Of a DNA stretch of 64,000 nucleotides, positions 54,293 to 64,000 are shown piece after piece. How positions within the stretch are numbered: the first letter of the stretch is position 1; each line of letters begins with the position of its first letter. A program made the position numbers and the translations under genes. The DNA comes from Eucommia ulmoides (taxonomy: Eukaryota > Streptophyta > Magnoliopsida > Garryales > Eucommiaceae), in NCBI GenBank assembly GCA_016647705.1, contig CM028328.1, positions 1,918,501 through 1,982,500 on the forward strand. Reading direction: 5' to 3'. Below the pieces are notes generated by a model. That model had not been told where the DNA came from and did no database searches. It saw only the letters and a list, made by a program, of their open reading frames with translations.

Positions 54293-54517
54293 CCATTAGT
54301 TTTTTGGTGAAAATGGGGGGGTTTTGAGCAAAATCCGAAATGGGCGGGGAGTAAATTTTTTAATTATTGGGATTTGGAAGGGAGAGGGAGCCAATGAAAA
54401 CTTTAGAATTAATTATCTTTTACACCCCCCATACATGATCTTATTTTATTTTGATCCCTTTATTTTAAAAAATTACATTTTACCCATTTTGAAAAAATAT
54501 GTGACCCGTTTTGCTTA

Positions 54518-55052
54518 TGATGAGTGAGAAATTCCCGCTATTCAAAAAAACTCATCACGATAAGCCCAATGCTAAAAAAAAGTTGGGTCGTGGACATTGG
54601 TATAAACCGATGATCCATGTACGGATCTATCAAGTAGAAGGCCAAAGAATTTAATTCACACTCAAATAGGGGAGCCAAAAGGGCTTAACCTCCCACTAAT
54701 TGTGTAACTCCTCTTTGAATCCCTATTGAATAGCAACATAATCAAGGAAGACCAAGTCATCAAAAACTAGGTTACCCATCTCCAACGGTCGTAATCTGCT
54801 CAGCCTATAAATAAGGAAAATATATCACATTATTTTTACAATGTAGTCTTTTGCCTGATACTCTAGAGCAGACTGATTTATTCTCACATCGGAGGTTCTT
54901 TGGCCGACATCACATCAGTGTCCCCTTAGAACTAATCGGTTTTGCAGATTATCAAGTTAACGATGTTGATTGTTAGGTTAAAGATGCAAGTTTCGGAGAT
55001 TTCTAGCATGTACAGAGCTGTTACACGTGCCGAGAATTTTTTGGCAACATCA
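54518..55052 (+). mobile_element. Tat-like solo LTR (535 bp)
   Basis: Starts TGATGAGTGAGAAATTCCC, ends GGCAACATCA, with perfect GCTTA duplications at 54513-54517 and 55053-55057. It shares 'ttattctcac(a/g)...ggaggttctttggccgacat' with the LTRs of the outer Tat element and has a TATA box CCTATAAATAAGG at about 54807. No internal domain. Confidence 0.85.
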
Positions 55053-55057
55053 GCTTA

Positions 55058-55388
55058 GAAGATTAAAGAATAGTTCTTCGTGTGAATATTATTGGAAACA
55101 AGGCACTTAGTGACATTTTTTTGATATTGCTTTTTGGAAATTTAGAAAAAAAAAATGTCATACCTCAGAAATTACCAATTAAGAAATTGAAGACGAGACA
55201 AATGTGCAAAATCTATTCATTAGAATTGAACTTTTATTTTATTTTTTATTTTTTTGTATTAGTCAAACTGATGAGTCACTTGTTGAAATATTTTTATGGG
55301 TTAACATTAATTGAATTAATTGTTTTACAAAAACGGGTTAATAGATAATCTATTATTTAAACAACCCAAATAATCAGTTATCATATTT
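55058..55388. other. Intergenic DNA left of the copia element
   Basis: AT-rich. An 88-codon ORF (55082-55348) has biased composition and no motif, so it is not called a gene. Confidence 0.4.
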
Positions 55389-55738
55389 TGATTTGAGTTG
55401 TGGCATCTTTTATGTAAAAGTTCAGTTAAGTGGCAAGTGTAGGTTTAGGATTTCGTTGAAGCCCGTTATGGGAGGGCCAAACAAGAAACCCTAGTATATA
55501 TAACTAGGTCCCCTCCCTAATCTAGATTAAGGGTTTCTTCCCATTGAGAGCCACCACTACGAAATCTAGATTATAAGGAGGAAGACCTAGTTAGTAATCC
55601 GTTGCGACAGTTCAATCTCCTGCAATGGCCGAGACACGTACGCTTTTGATTACCGTTCTTCATTATTGTGTCCTATAATCCATGTATGCTTTAGTTTATT
55701 ATTTAATTCCATTTTATTGTGATTATAAGATATAATCA
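55389..55738 (+). repeat. 5' LTR of a Ty1/copia element (left boundary uncertain)
   Basis: Ends ATATAATCA six bases before a Met-type PBS. The left end is placed at TGATTTGAG because TGAT/ATCA would form the short inverted ends. It contains the compact promoter and leader typical of copia LTRs (CTAGTATATATAACTAGG at about 55492). No 3' partner is present in the window. Confidence 0.55.
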
Positions 55739-55743
55739 ATATG

Positions 55744-55756
55744 TGGTATCAGAGTA
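55744..55756 (+). other. Copia primer-binding site
   Basis: TGGTATCAGAGTA, matching the initiator Met-tRNA type PBS. Confidence 0.75.
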
Positions 55757-57768
55757 TACGTACATGATTTAGGATCGACAATTGTTTTTTAGATTTTTTT
55801 TTTATTTTCTGTTCTTAAGCAAAACAAAAACTTGCGGGCATTATTTTATGTGATTTTTCGTTTCGATTGATTATGAAACCTTAGGGATTTTATTCCTCTA
55901 GTTTCAAGCTTTAATTTTATATATCATACGTGCAATTTGGTTCTGTAATCCGAGAGAATTTCGACGTTGAAGTTTCAGATACAAACCCTAGAAAACTCAC
56001 GAAACCGAAACTTGGGGCCGTGATTTCATGTATTTTTATTTTTATTTTGCTTCAATTGAATGTAAAAACTTAGGGATTTTATTCCTCTTAATTCAAGCTT
56101 TAATTTGATATATTATACGTGTTATTTGGTTGTGTAATTAGGAAATATTTTGTGATTTAATTTTTGGCTTCAAAATCCTAGTGAAACCGAGATTCGTTTT
56201 TAAAATCGAGGGATATAGACGCGGTTTTGATACAATTAAACATCATATAAATGTTTTAAATTAATATTAGGTACAAACCCATATAAAATTCGGTAGAAAT
56301 AGGGGTTAAAATCGAGTTTTAGGTTTTTGGTCATAGAAGAGTGAGAAAACCTCAAACCGTGACTTGTTCTTGATTTTTGGTGATATTTATCTTAATTTTT
56401 CTTCAATTAATTGTTATAGACGTGTTATAAAAACATAGATCTACATAAACTCATAAAAAAATTGGAGAAACTGGTGCGATTTTAGGGTTTTACAAAAGCG
56501 GGTCGAAACCGGGTCGAAATGACCCGGTTCAGACCCGGGTGGAGGTTGAAGACAACCTCCAGTTGATCCGGACTTTCCCCACTCGTGCAACAGGAGAGTG
56601 GGAGTGTGTGAGGCATGTTTCGAGACCCGTTTTGAGTCCCCTTTTTTCTTGTGTACTTATTTTCATGCCCTCTAATTTTCTGTAAAATTTATTTATTTTT
56701 TTTAGAATTAAAAATAATTTTTAGTTAATTACTACTTATTATGTTATTTAATTAGCTTTAAATTATTATTATTAGGCATGATTTTCTATTGAAAATTTTA
56801 CAAAAATTATATTGGATGATTTGAGACAAGATTGCAGTACTCACTCTCCTTAGATTAAGATTTATTGGTGTGTATTCTTCTAGTTAGTTTTAAATCACAT
56901 AAAACTAGTTCAATAATTAGTTTTAAAATATGGTAAAATTGTTATTCAAATCCTTACAACTATAATTGATCGTTGATCACTGAAAGTACATTTTGTGACA
57001 TACTTCATCTTATTTTGATCATATACATATTTGTCGTTAATATGCACTGTTATGATTGGATAATATAGATTAATTTTTCCAATTTGGAACGGATACTTGT
57101 GAATTGTTGAGATTAATTTACCCAAGTGATTTAACCAAAATAATTTATAAATTTTCGAGTTTCTATTTTGTTGATGGACAAATTTTAGATTAATTTGTAT
57201 ATTCACCTGCCCAAAGAGAGTTATTGTGCAGATTAATTTAATTGTTGGATAATAAAGTTTAATTTTCCCAATTTAGAACGGTTGCTTGTGAATTGTTGAG
57301 GTTATTTTGCCGAAGTGATTTAACCAACATAATTTGCAATTTTTCACGTTCCTATTTTCTTGATGGAAAAATTTTAGATTAATTTTTACATTCATCTACT
57401 CAAAAGGAGTTATGTGCAAATTAATTTAATTGCATAAGGATATTATGTGAGATAAATAATTTGATAAATTTGTTTGCCCAAAGGGAATGAATTTTGAAAA
57501 ATTATTTGTTTCATTATATTTTGAAGGAAATATATGGATTTGAAAGTCAATCTACCCAAAGGGGATGAATTTTTAAATCTATAAATTTTTCTTATTTTAT
57601 TAATCCTTATGATTAAAGAATAATTATTTATTGTGGACTCTGCCTAAATGAGAGTTTATAATAACACAATTGATTCTTATATTGTATTATCTATGCTTAA
57701 TTGAGCATTTTTCCTATTGCCTATAATTGATCAAGTTGCAATTTTTGTAAAAAATAGTTTATTTTGCT
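55757..57768 (+). other. Long leader of the copia element with tandem duplication
   Basis: About 2 kb of non-coding DNA between PBS and gag. Two copies of a ~188-bp unit (about 57055-57242 and 57243-57432) share 'ggataata(t/a)ag', 'tgtgaattgttgag(a/g)tt', 'agtgatttaacca', 'ttgatgga(c/a)aaattttag' and 'attaatttaattg'. At 55870-56110 an earlier pair of similar words ('agggattttattcctct(a/t)') suggests another, older duplication. Confidence 0.65.
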
Positions 57769-58580
57769 GTGAACAACAATAACGCCACCATTGAAATTCT
57801 AAATGGGTCGAACTATAAGAGATGGAGGTCAGACATAGAGTTCACTTTGGGAATTATGGACTTGGACCTCGCCCTGCGTGAGGATGAACCTTCTCAACCT
57901 GCTAATGAGAGCATTGAAGCCGTGAAAGCTCATTATGCAAATTGGGAAAGGTTGAACCGTTTGAGCCTCATTTCAATCAAGAAGTCCATTACTGAGCATC
58001 TCCTTGAAGGAATACCTGAGAGCAAAAAGGCTAAGGAATTTCTCACTATTGTGGAGAACTTATACCAGACATTGGACAACGCCAAGGCTGGGTATTTTAT
58101 GGATGGATTGATGAATATGAGGTACGATGATACAAAAGGCGTTCACGGATTCATCTTGAGAATGGTGAATCTTCAAACTAAATTGAAGGCACAAAACATT
58201 CCGCTTCCCGATAAGTTCATTATTCATCACGCTCTCAACTCTCTGCCAGCCTTTTTTAGCAAACTCAAGACTACCTACAACACCCAAAATCAACCTTGGA
58301 TTGTAAATGATCTGATCACAAAATGTGTGGCTGAGGAAGAAAAACTGAAAAGAGAAATTAATGAATCTGTTCATTTTGTTACTTCTGGAAAGCAGAAAAA
58401 TCAGAAGAGGGGTAAAAAGACTAGAAATCCCAATGTCCACAGTTACAAGAAAAAATAGAATTTCAAGAAAAGTGAGAGTGAGAAGCAGAAAAATGAAAAT
58501 GTCAAGAACAAAGTCATTAAGTGCTTTCACTGTAACAAAGAGGGTCATAAGAGGGTTGATTGCTTTAAGTTTAAGAACCG
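57769..58580 (+). pseudogene. Copia gag
   Basis: Ty1/copia gag of the UBN2/retrotran_gag type. The N-terminal ILNGSNYKRWRSDIEFTLGI is followed by the capsid core (FMDGLMNMRYDDTKGVHGFI, LPAFFSKLKTTYNTQ, CVAEEEKLKRE) and a Lys-rich linker. A TAG at 58456-58458 interrupts the frame, after which the zinc knuckle CFHCNKEGHKRVDC follows (58520-58565). The start is taken from the first codon of an open frame; the annotated first codon is not ATG, so the real start may lie slightly upstream or downstream. Confidence 0.85.
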
Positions 58581-59890
58581 GCTAGAGAAGAAGAAGGTAC
58601 ATGGTATGTTATCTGCCTATGTATGTTTTGAATCTAATTTACTTGGTGTTCCTTTAAATTCTTGGTGGCTTGACAATGGTGCTATCGTTCATGTTGCAAC
58701 TTCCTTACAGGGAATAAGAAACCTGAGGAAGCCAAGTGAGAAAGAGTCAAAGCTTAAAGTTGGCGGTGATATCGGGATTGGTATTGAGCACGTCGGGACT
58801 ATTGTTTTAGATTTAGACTCTGGTTTTCAGCTTGTTTTGGACAATGTTTTCTATGTACCTTCGTTTAGAAAGAATTTAACTTCCCTTTCAGTATTTGATA
58901 GAGTTGGATATTATTTTACATTTTTAAATAAATTAATTGAGATGATTTATGACTCTAAGGTGGTTGGCAATTGTGTTTTATCTGATGGTCTTTATAGATT
59001 GTCATTGCTATCTGCATGTTCTTATAATGTTGAAAACATTGTCGCTAAAAGATCTTTAACGAAGGAAATATCTTAGTTATTGTGGCATAAGTGGTTAGGG
59101 CACATTTCTAAGGAATGAGTAGATCGCTTGATTGGTTCTGGAATTTTTTCTCCTCTTGATTCTGATAACTCGGAAGTTTGCGTTGATTGTGTAAGAGGAA
59201 AATTGACCAAGACCAATAAGAAGAATGCTACTCATAGTCAGAATTTGTTGGAGATTATTCATACAGACATTAGTGGGCCTTACTCGACTACCTTGTGTGG
59301 CAACAAGTACTTCATTACATTTATTGATGATTTCTCCCGATATGATTATGTTTATTTAATCAAAGAAAAGACAGATGCTCTTGAAACGTTCAAAATCTTT
59401 TGAATTAAAGATGAAAAACAGTTAGGGAAGGTCATCAAAATTGTGAGATCTGATCGAAGTGGTGAGTATTATGGGAAGCATGGTGATGCAGGACAACAGA
59501 AGGGACCTTTTGCAAAGTACTTACAGGATAACACTATTGTTGCTCAGTATACTATGCCAGGAAGTCCTGAACAGAATGGCGTGGTAGAGAGGCGAAACCG
59601 CACTCTTATGGAAATGAAGAGAAGCATGATGAGTAGATCGAATTTGCCAGAATATTTGTGGGGTGAATCCATCAAAGCAACAACCTACATTCTGAATCAC
59701 GTCCCTAGCAAATCAATGCCTAAAACACCGTTTGAACTGTGGACGAACAGAAAACCTAGTTTGAATTATTTTAAAGTATGGGGGTGTCTGGCTGAGGTAA
59801 AACTCTATGATCCTTTTATGAAGAAGCCAGATTCAAGAACTACTAGATGCTATTTTATAGGGAATCTTAATCACTCAAAATGATACAAAT
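58581..59890 (+). pseudogene. Copia protease and integrase
   Basis: Protease region with WWLDNGAIVHVAT (D-N-G in place of the usual D-S/T-G), then the GAG-pre-integrase domain (LWHKWLGHISKE) and the integrase core with D (HTDISGPYSTT), D ([10 protein letters not shown]) and E ([13 protein letters not shown]), i.e. the DDE set retained. Stops at 59074-59076, 59116-59118, 59401-59403 and 59881-59883 make it inactive. Confidence 0.85.
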
Positions 59891-60970
59891 TTTATTGTTC
59901 AACTCGTGGCACTAGAGTTGTTGAATCTCAAGTAGCAAATTTTTGGGAGTTGGATGTTGCTGAAGTTATTCCCTCTTAGTTTGATGAAAGAATGACACCC
60001 ATTGATGTTGTTTATTTGCCTATACCGACCTCAGAAATCACCTTTTATGATAGAGCTATTGATCAGGGGATTCAGCGAGCTATGGATATTGTCACTCCTC
60101 CTACTACTGAAGTAATGCATATTGCAGATGAGATCCCTCTGACCAATAAGGCTGCGAATGAGTCATCTTCTGAAGTACAAATGAGAAGATCGCAAAAAAC
60201 TAGAAGGGTTGCCATTTCTAATGACTACTATGTTTACCTTGGAGAGGAAGAATATGATATTGGAGAAGAGGTGGACCCGACTACTTATCATGAAGCTCTC
60301 AATAGCGATCAGGCAAATGAATGGCTAATTGCAATGGGAGATGAGATGCAGTCTATGTCAGACAATGATATTTGGGAACTTGTTGACCTTCCCAATGGAT
60401 ATAAACCCATTGGATGCAAGTGAGTATTCAAGACCAAGAGAGACAACAAAGGAAATGTTGAAAGATTCAAGGCCCGATTGGTTGTTAAAGGATATTCACA
60501 GCGAGAAAACATTGATTTCACAGAGATTTTTTCACCAGTTTCCACCAAAGATTCCTTTAGGCTAATTATGACATTGGTAGCTCATTTTGACTTAGAGCTT
60601 CACCAAATGGATGTCAAGACAGCTTTTCTCAATGGAGATTTGAGTGAGGAAGTCTACATGTCATAGCTTGAGGGATTTAAGGAAAATGGAAAGGAAAGCA
60701 TGGTATGCAATTGAAAAGGTCCATTTATGGTCTCAAGCAAGCTTCTCGACAGTGGTACTTAAAATTTGACAAAATTGTGACATCTTTTGGTTTTGTAAAA
60801 AATAAGTTTGATCAGTGCGTCTATATGAAAATCAGTAGGAGCAAGTTCATTTTCATGATTCTTTATGTTGATGACATCTTGCTTGCTATTAGCGATGTGA
60901 ATCTCCTGAATGATACCAAACGTCTCTTGTCTGCTAATTTTGACATGAAGGATCTCGGAGAAGCATCTTT
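59891..60970 (+). pseudogene. Copia reverse transcriptase, cut by an LTR insertion
   Basis: After a linker, the RT starts around 60280 (NEWLIAMGDEM), stop at 60421-60423, then VERFKARLVVKGYSQREN, FSPVSTKDSFRLIM, HQMDVKTAFLNGDLSEEVYM, another stop (60664-60666) and a 1-bp shift, and SIYGLKQASRQWYLKFD. The catalytic YVDDILLA is at about 60865. Translation is lost at DMKDLGEASF (60970), exactly where a Tekay-related LTR begins. RNase H and the 3' LTR are not found in the window. Confidence 0.85.
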
Positions 60971-61255
60971 TATAAGACCCGGATATTTGTATACACATGA
61001 TTTTAGCTGCATTGTAGAAGTATGTAGAAAATAACGGGGTTGATTTCGTAAATAAAATTTAATTGAAAATTTTAGGGGGTTAATTTGAAATTTTTACAAA
61101 ACTTAAGTTTTGTTTTGGTTTGAATTAAAAACTTAAATGATTTTAAATTTTTAATTAGGGATGAAATTGCAATTTAATAAAATGTTAAATGTTGGATTTA
61201 GATTAAAAATGAGACTTAAAGACATTAGGTGGGGAGATAGTGTAATTGAAGAAAA

Positions 61256-61354
<99 letters not shown>

Positions 61355-63540
61355 CTTTATACACACGCATGACAGGGGAAAGAAAAAGAGAAAACCGAAG
61401 AGAGAGAAAGGTTGGTCGGCGATTCATTGGCGATTTTGTGTGGGTATGTTGTTCGGTCCGACGGTGAGCATGGGTGTGGACTTTGAGTGGGTGTGTGCGT
61501 GTGTCCCCGTCGTTCAGCATGTGTGTGGGCGTGGGTGTGCTTGTCGTTGATCGTCGGAGTCGTCGCCGGCAGAGGATTAGAGAGATAAAACTCGCCGTCG
61601 GAGAGACTTCAAAATAGAGAACCAGAAACGCAACGGTGGGTGTGTGTTCGTGTTCTTCGTGTGGGTGTGTGTCGTTGTCACATTTCAAAGAGAGAGAGAA
61701 GGCGGTTCGCTCTGGTGGGTGTGTGATGGTCGTTCGTCCGGTGGTGCTTAATCATCGTCGTTGTTCGGTAAGGGTGTATGTGTGTGTGATCGTGTGGGTG
61801 TACCGTCGCCAATTTCAGGCGTATGGGTGGTCGGTCGTCAATCGTCGGTCGGCTGTGAGGGCGTGTGTGTGTTGTGCCGGCTGAGTCCAAACCGGAAGCA
61901 GAAGAGAGAGTGGAAGGAGGTTGGTGGCTGAACCAAACAAAAGTAGAAAGCAGGGAAGAAGAAAAAGAAGGAAGAATAAGGAAAAAAAAAAAAAAAAAAC
62001 GGAGAAAATTTCACAAACAACCCAGAATAAAAACCAAAAACCCAATTCGCAGCCGGCGGGGGATTCAGAAACAGATAAAATTTTAATCGGGTATTAGTTT
62101 TGTTAAATTAAATTGTTTATATTAAAAATTTTGCAATCGTGAAAGAAATTTTCAAAATCGTAGTAATATTTTATTAATCGCTAATCTAAATAAATGAGTG
62201 CGGTGAATATCAACGTAACAAAATGGACAAAATAATAATTTTCCGCAATGAAATATGAGAAATGGGGAATTATGAAATTCAGGGCCTGCATTGCATGTTA
62301 TGTCATTTGAAATAAAATATTAATTTAGGTTCTATCGCTATTAAGTTCGCAGGCGCCAGTGTCCCGATAGGATTTGGACGGTGATAGTTTTGCAGCGCGG
62401 GAATTAAGGTGAGTGTATTGTCTTTTATGTAAATTAAAAATTGTATTTTCGTATATATTATGGAAAATGTGTTTATTTAAAAATGGATGAATTTGTAACT
62501 TATATGGATCAAGCGGTTTTGGGTGTTGGTAGAAAAATGTTTTGTGGATTACATTAATTTTAAAATGCTGGAAAATGATTTGTTGAATTTAATTGGTTTC
62601 TAAAAGGGTGAAAAATGATTGTGGACCAAGTTGTTTATTTTTTAGGTGGAAATTAGTGTTTGGTCCGACTATACCATAGTATTCTTCCCGTAAGAGATGG
62701 ATTTTCTTCCCGTAAGGAATGTGGATATTTCTTCCCGTAAAGGATGTGAATTTTCTTCCCGTAAGGGATGTGGAGTGACCCGTCAGAGAATGCAAACTCT
62801 GTGGGTGGTACAGTACCGTTGTAACTCCCGATCGTGAGATTAAAACGATTCTATAGCTAGTAGGAGAGTGGTGTGGTGTATTGTAGTATACGATAAACTA
62901 ACTGGATTGATTTGGGTTGGATATATATTACTTTAAAATGGATTGGCGTATAAATATATATGTTATTTTGGTTGACTGGTGGGATATTTTATCATGTGAC
63001 AAGATGTTAGATTGATGGGTCTATAATACTTGGACGGGTCGATTTAAAATATTTTGAACTGACTGTTTTAAAATATCTGGATTAATTGATCTAAAATAAT
63101 CGGGTTGATTGATTTCCGTACGGTGTGTGATTTTATTTTATTTATATTGGGTGTTTTAAATATTTTATTTCTTTACATTGTGGACAGAGGGGATTTGGTT
63201 CCGAATGTGGTGTGCGATATATGGTATTATCGTTATATTATTTCTTTTCATTGGTAGCAATGGAACCGGGTATGTGATTATATTATTTTATATTTCAAAA
63301 TATGATGTTTATTATTTATACTTGATCCATGAAATATTTTTTTTATTATTATGAAGACAGTACACCGATAAAAATTTTGGGGTGCAGGTACTGCGGCTAG
63401 GAACGGTCCACTACTGGTATTAGGGAGAGTCTGGAGGTAGTGTCGTGTTGGAGGTGAGTCGGTCGGATATGAACCGTGGAAGGTTCAGGTATATATATAT
63501 ATATATTAATTTGTGTTGGTGGTGATTGTCTTTGTCATAT
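60971..63540 (+). mobile_element. Tekay-related LTR, 3' end missing
   Basis: Starts TATAAGACCCGGATATTTGT (a TA instead of TG), and follows the Tekay LTR in order: AT microsatellite (61258-61350, (ATT)n then (AT)n), GT-rich section with CG words (61500-61870), then 'ttcgcaggcgcc...ggtgagtgta(t/c)tgtctt', 'gtaactcccgatcgtgag(a/g)ttaaaacgat', 'gacagtacac'. It is a different subfamily from 29227-31937. The last ~55 bp, including the expected GTCGTGACA, are absent. No interior domain follows in the window. Confidence 0.7.
62680..62775 (+). repeat. ~28-bp minisatellite in the Tekay-related LTR
   Basis: Four units centred on TTCTTCCCGTAAG(A/G)(G/A)ATG. It lies in the same place, just ahead of the conserved GTAACTCCCGATCGTGAG word, as the unrelated 34-bp minisatellite of the Tekay LTRs. 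Confidence 0.75.
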
Positions 63541-63620
63541 TTAATTTTTTTAAACCCGTCACTTTAAGATTTAACAACATAATTTTGTTCATTATTTTCA
63601 GGATTCTGTAAATTTTGACA

Positions 63621-63796
63621 ATGGATGATACTACTCTTCCAAAAAATGTAAATTTATCGTTTATTTCATTTTATATTTTACTATCTCTAATAATATATAA
63701 AATTGATATCATTTTATTTACATTTAGGTTGTTCAATCAGATGTTGAGGATTTAGTTTATATTGATCATGATAATGCAAATGTTCCTACTTGCAAG
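63621..63796 (+). CDS. First exons of an unidentified spliced gene (runs off right edge)
   Basis: Acceptor TTTTCAG at 63601, then an exon (63602-63647) with an ATG at 63621 and nine codons (MDDTTLPKN), an upstream in-frame TAA, and a donor AAT/GTAAAT. After an AT-rich 80-bp intron, the acceptor TTTAG precedes an exon 63728-63796 with 23 open codons in phase 0 (VVQSDVEDLVYIDHDNANVP...) and a donor AAG/GTATGT. A possible third exon starts at 63974 (AYLRIASFL) and continues past the window. No domain is recognised. It may be a host gene or a transposon gene. Three consistent splice borders make it better than chance, but it is only a prediction. Confidence 0.45.
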
Positions 63797-64000
63797 GTAT
63801 GTCCATTTGCGTACAAATAGATTGTAAGTGACCCTAGATTATTTTAATTTTAACCACTATTTTTTTGACTTGCTCTTCAGTTGTAGTTAGTTGTTTATAC
63901 ACATTCGTATACGATACACATTTGAAATGACAACCTAAATGAAAATCTAACACATATGGTAAATATAATTTAGGCTTATTTAAGAATAGCCTCATTTCTA

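Noticed and set aside
58060-58548. 162-codon minus-strand ORF
   Set aside because: Antisense shadow of copia gag.
61151-61884. ORFs with Ile/Tyr or Asn runs
   Set aside because: Translations of (ATT)n and (AT)n microsatellites in the Tekay-related LTR.
1-64000. CRISPR arrays, bacterial operons, rRNA or tRNA genes
   Set aside because: None seen. The spaced repeats at 14.1 kb and the LTR minisatellites have no unique spacers; the tRNA-like sequence at 47.8 kb is a SINE head without a full cloverleaf.

Overview
The window is nuclear DNA from a flowering plant, most likely a eudicot. This rests on AT-rich intergenic DNA, spliced host genes of plant-specific families (a GTE-type bromodomain protein, CLE peptide precursors, a PLS-type PPR protein) and plant retrotransposon lineages (Ty3/gypsy Tat, Tekay and Athila-like; Ty1/copia). 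The genus cannot be named from the sequence. Host genes are few: a GTE bromodomain/NET gene at the left edge (617-2893, minus), two CLE precursors (42227-42499 and 47374-47661, minus), a PPR gene (48963-51296, minus), a 109-residue protein with KEN box, D-box and CDK site (53767-54096, minus), and the first exons of an unidentified gene at the right edge (63621 onward, plus).

From 4560 to 41495 the window is one nested retrotransposon cluster. The outer element is a plus-strand Tat-lineage Ty3/gypsy element with an LTR at each end (4560-5211, 40844-41495). It has decayed gag, protease, RT/RNase H and integrase, a ~112-bp tandem array in its 3' untranslated region, a polypurine tract, and an additional gene on the opposite strand. 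Seven LTR insertions lie inside it. Six are in the outer element itself: a minus-strand non-autonomous element (7107-10760), a 316-bp LTR derivative (12051-12366), a Tekay chromovirus (15622-31937), an Athila-like solo LTR (32605-34285), an LTR derivative with a doubled end (about 34695-36872) and a minus-strand solo LTR (37516-39670). The seventh, a young non-autonomous Athila-like element with its own 403-residue ORF (16635-22596), sits in the Tekay 5' LTR. Most have target-site duplications that can be read directly (ATCAA, GAGAT, CGAGG, ATTAG), so insertion order can be worked out. The antisense gene of the outer element is cut by four of these insertions, and its pieces line up on the minus strand from 40689 down to 15359.

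From 41.5 to 55 kb, host genes alternate with small repeats: an Au-like SINE, a family of AT-rich fold-back elements, a dispersed AT-rich repeat, a Tat-like solo LTR with a GCTTA duplication (54518-55052), and a possible organelle-derived segment (44.8-45.4 kb). From 55.4 kb to the right edge there is a decayed Ty1/copia element (LTR 55389-55738, gag-pol 57769-60970). Its reverse transcriptase is cut by a Tekay-related LTR (60971 to ~63540), followed by the start of an unidentified spliced gene.

The points most worth a second look are the two linked CLE precursors that both lack the usual proline at position 9 of the ligand; the small KEN/D-box/CDK-site protein with an E2F-like promoter site; the LTR derivatives with a duplicated end enclosing a primer-binding-site-like sequence; short palindromes in the leader of the youngest element; and LTR minisatellites whose copy number differs between the two LTRs of one element.
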